Shown here in pieces: positions 58,201 to 64,000 of a stretch of DNA of 64,000 nt. The notes beneath the pieces are model-generated. The model saw only the letters and a list, made by a program, of their open reading frames with translations. It was not told where the DNA came from and did not search any database. Where the stretch lies: positions 35,540,271 to 35,604,270 of the forward strand of contig NW_004454156.1 in the NCBI RefSeq assembly GCF_000283155.1, in the 5' to 3' direction. Source of the stretch: Ceratotherium simum simum. Its lineage: Eukaryota > Chordata > Mammalia > Perissodactyla > Rhinocerotidae. Made by a program: the position numbers and the translations under genes. How positions within the stretch are numbered: the stretch's first letter is position 1; the number at the start of each line of letters is the position of its first letter.

Positions 58201-59143
58201 CTCCTTTCACTGCAAGATGCTCACTGAGGACAGGACAGAGGAAGGGCACAAGAAGCGACTACCACCAAGAAGGCAGCGGTGTTGGAGCGACAGGCACTGC
58301 CAGGAGGCTGGAGGCGGAGCGTCTCCCTCCTGGGCCTCCATTATCCCACTGGCACCGTGCCGGGGATGAGCCCTCTCTGGGCCCTCAGCTCTGACCTCCT
58401 GGGACTCGCAACTTCCCAGTCCTCCCCACAGGCCAGACTTACCCTTGTCGTCCAACAGGAAGGGGAGCGTGGACACCTGGTTCCAGGGCAAGGTTCTCTG
58501 CAGGGCCTCGCCCTCCAAGCCCGCCCCCTCCAGGCCAGCAGCCTCGGCCCTTGGCTGGGAGAAAACCCGGGCAGGGAGGGAAAGAAGTGAGCCTCCCAGC
58601 CCTGGGGCTGGAGGAATGCCGGGTGGGGAGTGGGGGGTGTGGGTGACCGTGTCTCATATTCAGATACCCCCACTTCACAGGGGGTTGCCCGGGCAGACCC
58701 TGCTCCGCTCCACAGGACGGCCCGCCCAGCCTGGCTCTCTCCCACGTTTAAGGGCGGGATCTGTCCACGTGCTGTCAGTCTCCCCGACCTCCCAGCCCCT
58801 GCCCACTCCTATTTCATTTAACGCTGGCTGAGGCGAGAAAACCAGCGATTAATCACGGAACCTGCCTCTGCTCCGGCCAATCCCCAGAAACACCGCCCAG
58901 TGACCCAGATCTACCAATCAGAGGGCGTCCAGCCCCGCCCGAAGCATTGACCCCGCCTCCAGCTCAGAGGGGAGGGGCCTCACCTCTCTTGGTTCCGCCC
59001 TGGCCGACCCGGGCCCAGAGAGCACCCTCCGCACCACGGCCCCGGACCAGCTGTCCCCAAGGAACGACGAGCCATCTGGGCCCTTGTCCTGGGGCTCCGG
59101 CCCCCCCGGGGGGCTCCGGCCAGACACCCGGATGGCCAGAGAC
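53692..59143 (-). CDS. CARD10: CARD10 (CARMA3/BIMP1), last nine coding exons; 5' part beyond the window
   Basis: CARD10 is a cytosolic CARD-coiled-coil-MAGUK scaffold that nucleates BCL10-MALT1 filaments downstream of GPCRs and EGFR to activate NF-kB in non-immune cells. The exons (59143-58984, 58554-58443, 57984-57741, 57561-57492, 56490-56388, 55098-54940, 54848-54733, 54277-54165, 53923-53692) join in frame, 1309 nt or about 435 residues, matching the C-terminal part of the 1032-residue human protein. In order: a linker (SLAIRVSGRSPPGGPEPQDK), an SH3-like segment (PFYIRANLTLPERADPHALC ... EWFCTRVDP), and a guanylate-kinase-like region (RPVVLLPECLAPRLIRNLL ... ARLVWVERG). The kinase P-loop GxxGxGK is absent, as expected for an inactive scaffold GUK. 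All introns are GT-AG. The CARD and coiled coil are not in the window. Confidence 0.96.
54055..54122. repeat. (ACAGAG)n purine-rich low-complexity tract in CARD10 intron
   Basis: Repeating GACACAGAGACACAGAGACA over about 65 bp. Confidence 0.9.
54165..54277 (-). CDS. CARD10: CARD10 coding exon, second from last (NAGNAG acceptor)
   Basis: 113 nt: KHCLLELGVRGVRELVQNDI then YPIVIHVEVTEKNVREV plus two bases. The acceptor reads CCCGAGAAG|AAGCAC. A second in-frame AG lies three bases upstream (start 54280), which would add one Lys. I chose the GKKHC junction recalled from human. Donor TCAG|GTGAGG. Confidence 0.94.
54733..54848 (-). CDS. CARD10: CARD10 coding exon, third from last
   Basis: 116 nt: SLSGEEQCTSSAPGAPKAWP then ATPGLGSRIRAIQESVGK. 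Acceptor CTCTGCAG|AAAGCC, donor GGGAAG|GTAGGT. The upstream intron is very short (91 nt). Confidence 0.96.
54940..55098 (-). CDS. CARD10: CARD10 coding exon, fourth from last (GUK start)
   Basis: 159 nt: PERSLKPYSLVRPLLVSALR then PVVLLPECLAPRLIRNLLDL to DFQVCPA. It corresponds to the first beta strand and degenerate P-loop of a guanylate-kinase fold. Acceptor CCACCGCAG|AGCC, donor GCAG|GTGAGC. Confidence 0.97.
55239..55288. repeat. (GC)n(CA)n microsatellite in CARD10 intron
   Basis: About 50 bp of uninterrupted alternating purine-pyrimidine. Confidence 0.96.
55370..55990 (+). repeat. L2 LINE segments in CARD10 intron
   Basis: CTCCTGCTTTCAATGCACCA, CCACAGGGCCTTCGCACGCC, GTGCCTTTGCACAAGCTGTG, CCAAGAAGTCTTCCCTAACC. 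Confidence 0.85.
56388..56490 (-). CDS. CARD10: CARD10 coding exon, fifth from last
   Basis: 103 nt: LKKRALDQLRLVKPKHLGSP then AGEPPEQLLLEPCS plus one base. Acceptor CTCCCCAG|CTGAAG, donor TCGG|GTGAGG. Confidence 0.95.
56740..57310. repeat. MIR SINE cluster in CARD10 intron
   Basis: 56755-56825 (ACAGATGGGGAAACCGAGGC), 56935-57140 (CATTTTACAGATGAGGAAAT, AAGGTCACATGGCTGATAAG) and 57160-57300 (TAACGTCTCTGAACCTCACT). These fill most of the 1-kb intron. Confidence 0.85.
57492..57561 (-). CDS. CARD10: CARD10 coding exon, sixth from last
   Basis: 70 nt: AQQLLEVQEKCLPSSRHRGP RSN. Acceptor CCCTACAG|AGCC, donor AGTAAC|GTAAGC. Hook/linker between SH3-like and GUK-like parts. Confidence 0.95.
57741..57984 (-). 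CDS. CARD10: CARD10 coding exon, seventh from last (SH3-like)
   Basis: 244 nt from CQSFHEALDAWVKG through PFYIRANLTLPERADPHALC and EWFCTRVDPLTLRDLDRG to VPNYQ. The pattern of an aromatic strand, 'CVKAQEILRLLD' and 'EWFCTRVDP' fits a MAGUK SH3 domain. Acceptor ATGCCCAG|CCTGCC, donor CAGAG|GTGACA. Confidence 0.97.
58443..58554 (-). CDS. CARD10: CARD10 coding exon, eighth from last
   Basis: 112 nt encoding PRAEAAGLEGAGLEGEALQR then TLPWNQVSTLPFLLDDK plus one base. Acceptor TTCTCCCAG|CCAAGG, donor AAGG|GTAAGT. A second AG five bases downstream (CCAAG) would break the frame, so I place the start at CCAAGG. Confidence 0.92.
58800..58975. promoter_or_regulatory. CCAAT/GC-box cluster in CARD10 intron, possible internal promoter or enhancer
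   Basis: Two CCAAT boxes (58877-58881, 58914-58918) with CCGCCC at 58893-58898 and CCCCGCC at 58933-58939 and 58951-58957, within 80 bp, all reading on +. No TATA or downstream exon is seen. The function is a guess. Confidence 0.3.
58984..59143 (-). CDS. CARD10: CARD10 coding exon, ninth from last
   Basis: 160 nt beginning SLAIRVSGRSPPGGPEPQDK and ending SARAEPRE. Acceptor CTTCTCAG|GTCTCT, donor AGAGAG|GTGAGG. Linker between coiled coil and MAGUK-like part. The preceding exon (ending LDFLNR in human) is not found before 64000. Confidence 0.94.
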
Positions 59144-59234
59144 CTGAGAAGAAAGACGGGAGATGGGAATCAGAGCTCAGTGTGTTTTGATTCAGTTCAA
59201 CATTCCTGGACAACCACAGCGATTCCCGAAGTGC

Positions 59235-59545
59235 GCCATGACTCCCACCCCCGGGCCATTGCACCTGCTGTGCTCGCTGCCTGGAATGCGCTTCCCCTTC
59301 TTCTCTGCCTGGGAAATTCTGCTCATCCTTCAAAGCTCAGGTCAAGAGCCACCTCTCCCTCCCGACCCCTGGCCGGCTTCCTGCAGGAGCGCACCATCTG
59401 CACCTTGCCCTGGGTATGCATCTTCCTTTTTGTTTCCTGCACCAGAAGGAACACCCTCGGAACCAGCCTTCCATCGTGCTCTGGATCCCTAGCACCAAAC
59501 ATGTGTCTGGCACAGAGCAGATGACTAATAAAAGCTTGTCGTGCT
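59235..59545 (+). repeat. L2 LINE 3' end in CARD10 intron
   Basis: GGCCATTGCACCTGCTGTGC, TCGCTGCCTGGAATGCGCTT, GTCTGGCACAGAGCAGATGA then CTAATAAAAGCTTG. Confidence 0.88.
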
Positions 59546-61869
59546 CACAGTCTAGGGAGGGAGGTCGCCATTAGAACACGGCGGCAGAGATCAGAGATGG
59601 TTCCGGCCGGCAGTGGGAGCACAGGGGAGCGGCTTCCCAGAGGAAGCCCAGCTGGGCCACCCCGCGGGGTAGAAGAGAAGCCCGTCGGAAACAGACAGAG
59701 GAGATGCTGTTCCAGGCTGAAGGGCTGGCATGGGCAAAGGTGTGGAGGGCAGAACACAGGAGGAGTGGAAGAGTTTAATCACAACAATAATAACAGTAAC
59801 AGCAAACACTCCCTGGGTGCTTCCCATGTGCCAGACGCCACGCTAAGCTCCTCACCCTAATTAACTAATTTAACATCCTGGGAAAGAGCTCCCGGAAAAG
59901 GCAAGCAGGAGTGAGCCTGTGGAGGGCACGGAATGAGGACGTCTGGCCTTCCTCTCGTGGGCAGAGGGAACCACTGAGGGTTAAGACAAAGAGTCACCAA
60001 GATCTCCATCGTGGCAGGGCTCTGCCTGTCCCTGGAGGAGAACTGGTGAGGCCCTGGGGCCAGGCTCAGAGACAATGGACCGGAATTCTCTTCCAGGACC
60101 CCCTGGCCATGGGATTAGGGAAGGGGAGAGGCCAGAGTTAGTGGGTGTGCCCAGCTGAAGAGGAGGCCCAGGTGGAGCCCGGGTGTCCTCCCACCTCCCC
60201 ACCCACCCTCATAGCAGCAGCGCACAAAGCCACACTGCCCCCTGCTGCCAGCCTGGGGCGGGCAAGGCTGCAAGGCCCTGAACAGAATCAACACCCAGGT
60301 GGAGGGCGATCTTTGAGCCTGGGGAGCCCGTCTCAGCTCCTGGCCCCTCAGTCAAAACAGAGAGCCAGGCCAAAGGGCTGCGGCTGGACAGGGGTGCTGG
60401 GGTGTGGGCACTGCCTTCTCAGGCTCCTTCAGCCCCGGGACTGGCCTGGCTGCACCGAGGTGGTGTGGAAAGGCCTGGACAGAGTTGGGAGGCCTGATGC
60501 CGAGCCTGGCTATGCTGCCCAATGGCCGTATGGCTGGAGCAACGCTGTCTAGCTCCAAACCCCAGCGTTAACTGTGCCCTAGACACGGGCGAGTGAACGG
60601 TGCTTGGTTCTGTCACCACGTCCATCAAGCAAGGACAATGAGGGCACCCGTCTCCACTGTGGGATGTAGGGATAACGCAGGAAGAGGTGGAGGCCAGAGG
60701 GCTCCGGGGGCTTCCAGCCGCAGGCCTGCCCCTAGTGGGCTGTGAAATTCTGTGTTTAAGCGGAATGGAACAGAAGGCCTCAGGCTGCCTCCCCCCAGGT
60801 AAACCCGACGGTTGCCTCGTGACCCTTTTGTCTCAGGCATGTGTTCTGGTTTCTGGGTTTCTCTCTCTGTGGGCTGCAGTCAGCAGAGTTTGAGGCAAGT
60901 AGCACAGAGGGCGCCGGCAGGAACTCGGGGGCCAGACGGCCCAGCCGCTTAACCTCAATCCTCAGCAGCCCGTCTGCGTCTACTACCTCATTGTGAACTG
61001 CAGGAGCTGAAATAGAGGACGCTCTTACAACAGTGCCCGGCGAAACTAACGGCTCAGGGAAACCCAGACGTTCACAGTCACCGGGTGTGATTCAGAGCAA
61101 GCCACCTCTCCGTGGGCCCAGTAACCCCACCTGTTACAAACCCAGACAGCTGACCATCACGGCTTCCCTGGTTGAGGGCCCAGCCAGCAGCATGCACCAG
61201 GCCCTCCACGCCCCACCTGCCCACGCCTCCCCCGCACGCCCCTCCCCCCGCGGCTCCAGCGTCAGGGCGATTCCTCGGCCACCCCAGGTTTTCAGCCTCT
61301 TCTTGCCAACTCCTGCTGCTCCCTGAGACCCAGCTTGGCACCCGCTCCTTCAGGACGCCCTTGCCCACCTCCCCCAGGGACCAAGTGACTTCCCTGAGCC
61401 TCCACCGCCCCGGGCTACCAGCTCTCAACACTTTTCAGAGTCCACCTGGGGCTCGCAGGGACAGAGTGCAGATCAGGCCCCTCTCAGCCCCAGGCCTCCG
61501 CAGACGAGCGGGTCAGGGAAGAGAGAGGAACACGGCGGGCGGCGGGGGCTGCCTGCTCCAACCTCCCGGGACTCCTGGGTCTCCAGCAACACAATCTCCA
61601 TCCACAGGGATGGACCCCAACCCTGCCTGTGGGCAGCGGGAAGGATGGGGTCCCCGTCCACCAGGTGAGGGCTCCCAGCCCCAGTGTTAGGTCAGGAGGT
61701 CGGGTCACAGGGGAGCAGAGGGGAACAGGGCCAGTCCTTCACTCTGCCAGCTCTGAGCAGTGATGGGCCAAGAGGCCTCGATAAGTGTCCCCCTGCCCCA
61801 GGGCACTGTGGGAAGATCTCTAGGCGTGTTCGTGACTGCTTTGTTCCAGGTCAGGGACCTATGAGGCTG

Positions 61870-62040
61870 AGACCTAAGCTCGTCACACAGATTACCTCAT
61901 TAATCCTCCCCACAGCCCTATGGGAGGCATCTGTTATTCCCCCCATGTTAGAGAAGAGGGAAACTGAGGCACAGAGAAGTTATCACTTGACAAGTGTTGC
62001 ACAGCTGTGGGTGGTGGAGGCAGGCAATGACCTATTCAGA
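61870..62040. repeat. MIR SINE fragment
   Basis: TTACCTCATTAATCCTCCCC, GGGAAACTGAGGCACAGAGA, AGTTATCACTTGACAAGTG. Confidence 0.87.
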
Positions 62041-62424
62041 CCCTCTCTGTGCAAGGACGGAAGTGCCGGCCATTGGGTGTCTACAACACAAGTGCGGGCG
62101 GGGCGGGGCCTGCCAGGGAGACAGCACCCTGATATTCTCCCAGTGCCCTCCCTACCTGCCCCCGACTCAGTGCCCCACTTGCACTCTTGGGCTCTTCCTC
62201 ACTGTCTCCTCACCTGTCCATCTGTCTTTCCAGCCTTCGGCCTGCCCCAGCACGCCCACCGTCCATCATCCTCTGCTCTGCCCCAAGGCCCTAGAGCCAA
62301 GAAGAGCAGGAGAGAGCAGAGGGCTGAAAACGCCCAGCACACGGTGAGGACTCAACAGGAGCGTGCGGTGAAAAGTAGCTTATTGGGAAGGAAGGCACAG
62401 TGGAATCCCCAGCTCCACCACCAC

Positions 62425-62765
62425 GCGGCCTGGGGACAAACTCCTGACTCTCCCTGAGCCTCATTTCCCCCATCTGTATAATGGGGCTAAAACTCCCAGC
62501 CTTGCAAGGCTCTCTGAGAATTAAGCAAGAACAGCGACAATAATAATAGCTAACAGCTAACATCACCATCACTGTGAGACAGACACTGTTCTGAGCTCTC
62601 TAATAGGAATACTGGAACCCCCACAATGACCCTGGGGGACAGGAACTATTGCGACTGCATTTCACAGAGCAGGAAACTGAGGCACTGGGAAATGGACCTG
62701 CCCGAGGCCCCACGGTACCAAGTGACAGAGCCGGGATTTCAGCCAGCCCCCAAATCTGTTCTGCC
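62425..62765. repeat. Two adjacent MIR SINE fragments in opposite orientation
   Basis: 62440-62560: CTGAGCCTCATTTCCCCCAT, CTGTATAATGGGGCTAAAAC. 62575-62760: GGACAGGAACTATTGCGACT, GCAGGAAACTGAGGCACTGG. Confidence 0.85.
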
Positions 62766-63329
62766 CCACTGTGCTGTCACGTTACCCCAGCACCTCGCCT
62801 CCCTCTGCCTGTTCGTCCACCTCCTTCTCAGTCCACTACCCCCGCTCCCACCCCGATCTGTGTTCTCCCCCATCTCCCTCCTTTCCAGGAACGGCGTGGG
62901 CAGCAGAGGTGGCCCCGTGTGATCGTGGGGCCCGGGCGGGGGCTGGGCCAGAACCTCCTGCTCCCTCTGCCGCATCCCGGCGCCCCCTGGACAGCAGCCA
63001 GGACCCCTGCTGCCGGCCGGAGCTGGAGGAAGGGAGGAAGGGCCGAGGCAGGCAGGAAGGGAGGCACCTCCGTCCCTTCCCCCAGAAGCACGTCCTGCAT
63101 GGGGAGAAACAATGTCGCACTGGGCCTGCTGCCGGGGGTGAGGGTGGGGGCAGGGGCCTGGACACGGGCCTGGCCAAGCTGCTTCCAGGAGGCAGGAGCT
63201 TGGTCCTGCTCTGCCTGACTTCTCGTGTGACCTGGCCTCTGTATCCGGCGTCCCCACGTTCCAGCTTGGACATTCAGTGCTTCCTACACCCTTTCCAAAA
63301 ACCCAAATCTGATCAAGTCGCTGGGACCT

Positions 63330-63450
63330 TGGCCCTGGCACTCCCCAGCTGTGCGACCCCAGGCAAGTCGCTTAAGCTCTCTGAGCTTCAGTTTCCTCTT
63401 CTATCAAACAGGGGTGACCATAATAACACCTACCTTCCCAGACAGAGAGA
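63330..63450. repeat. MIR SINE fragment
   Basis: CAGGCAAGTCGCTTAAGCTC, TCTGAGCTTCAGTTTCCTCT, CAGGGGTGACCATAATAACA. Confidence 0.85.
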
Positions 63451-64000
63451 ATAAACTCCCAGGACAGAAAATGCTGTCAGGCGGCTAGCAGCTGGCCCTG
63501 CACTTACTAATAGCTCAGCCCTCCCAACTTCCCAGGATGCACACACCAAAGTCCACACTTCCCCAGCCTGACTCACACAGCCGGCTGTGACTCAGCCCAG
63601 CCTCGACTTTCCCCCTCTCCTGCTCAAGCTCCAGTGACCGCCAAACTCCAGGCCACCCCTGGACAGCCTCTGCTCTCTCCGCGCCCAGTCACCCAGCTGC
63701 CCTCCCCACCTGCTCTCGCTCCACGGCTGAGGTCAAAGGCCACGTCCTCAGCTCGGCCCCCTCTATCGCCCGCCCCTGAGATGGGAGGGCGGGGGCGGGA
63801 CACTCATGGACCAGCACTGACGGAGCACACCGCCGGCCATGCACTCTGAGCCAACGTGTTTCGTGACTCCTGTCATGGGCTTGGGGCCAGCCCAGCTGCA
63901 GGGGCTCCCGCGGTGGCCCCACTCCACCCACTGCACAAAGCTTTGCTGGGCTGCTCAGTCCTGCTGGGAGCTCAGAGCCGGGGAGGATGGGCAAGTAGAG

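Larger units (their letters stand above)
59144..64000 (-). other. CARD10: CARD10 intron (at least 4.86 kb), no exon recognised
   Basis: No CARD10 coding sequence from upstream of the SLAIRVSG exon is recognisable. The block contains sense L2 (59240-59540), antisense L2 (59545-59760), MIR fragments (61870-62030, 62430-62760, 63340-63440) and unremarkable GC-rich intronic sequence. Open frames here look like shadows of GC-rich DNA. Confidence 0.7.

Noticed and set aside
61684..62457. 257-codon plus-strand open frame near the right end
   Set aside because: Includes two MIR segments; lies in the CARD10 intron and resembles no protein.
62739..63454. Long frames on both strands (200 and 227 codons) as a possible upstream CARD10 exon
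   Set aside because: Neither matches the expected CARD10 sequence preceding SLAIRVSG, and no suitable splice phase is found.

Overview
This is a mammalian genomic window, almost certainly from a perissodactyl and most likely an equid. At least six tRNA-derived SINEs of the ERE (equine repetitive element) type are present, with 5' heads starting GGCCGGCCC, a 'TTAAGT' B-box side and A-rich tails. Several have clear target-site duplications. The rest of the sequence has a mammalian texture: old L1, L2, MIR, hAT (MER5/MER20) and LTR-like fragments, long microsatellites, widely spaced short exons with GT-AG introns, and one 100-N assembly gap.

Two protein-coding genes can be read exon by exon, both on the minus strand and in tandem. 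(1) MFNG (manic fringe), complete: eight coding exons from 49791 down to 35137, spliced length 966 nt (321 codons plus stop), with every junction in frame. A GC-rich, CCAAT/GC-box promoter region lies at about 49800-50160. (2) CARD10 (CARMA3/BIMP1), 3' half only: the last nine coding exons from 59143 down to 53692, 1309 nt or about 435 residues, covering the SH3-like and guanylate-kinase-like C-terminus. Its 5' exons lie beyond the right edge; 59144-64000 is intron with no exon I could recognise. The order CARD10 then MFNG, same strand, a few kb apart, matches human 22q13.1. In human the next gene beyond MFNG is ELFN2, also minus strand; the CpG-rich stretch at 1-480 lies about where its 5' end would be, so I suggest (inference only) that it is the ELFN2 promoter/first-exon island.

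Region by region: 1-480 CpG-rich edge; 480-34000 intergenic, no coding gene seen, a mosaic of old repeats, four L1 3'-end fragments, five ERE SINEs, and a few repeat-free blocks that look like conserved non-coding elements (notably 25930-26730, 22240-22650, 23560-23710); 34250-50160 MFNG; 50160-52620 short intergenic spacer filled with L2; 52620-59143 CARD10 3' exons, with an ERE SINE in the probable 3'UTR; 59144-64000 CARD10 intron.

Functionally the two genes are unrelated neighbours. MFNG is a Golgi beta-1,3-N-acetylglucosaminyltransferase that extends O-fucose on Notch EGF repeats. CARD10 is a cytosolic scaffold linking GPCR/EGFR signalling to BCL10-MALT1 and NF-kB. I found no operon-like, CRISPR, phage or other novel system. 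The points worth a second look are regulatory or structural.
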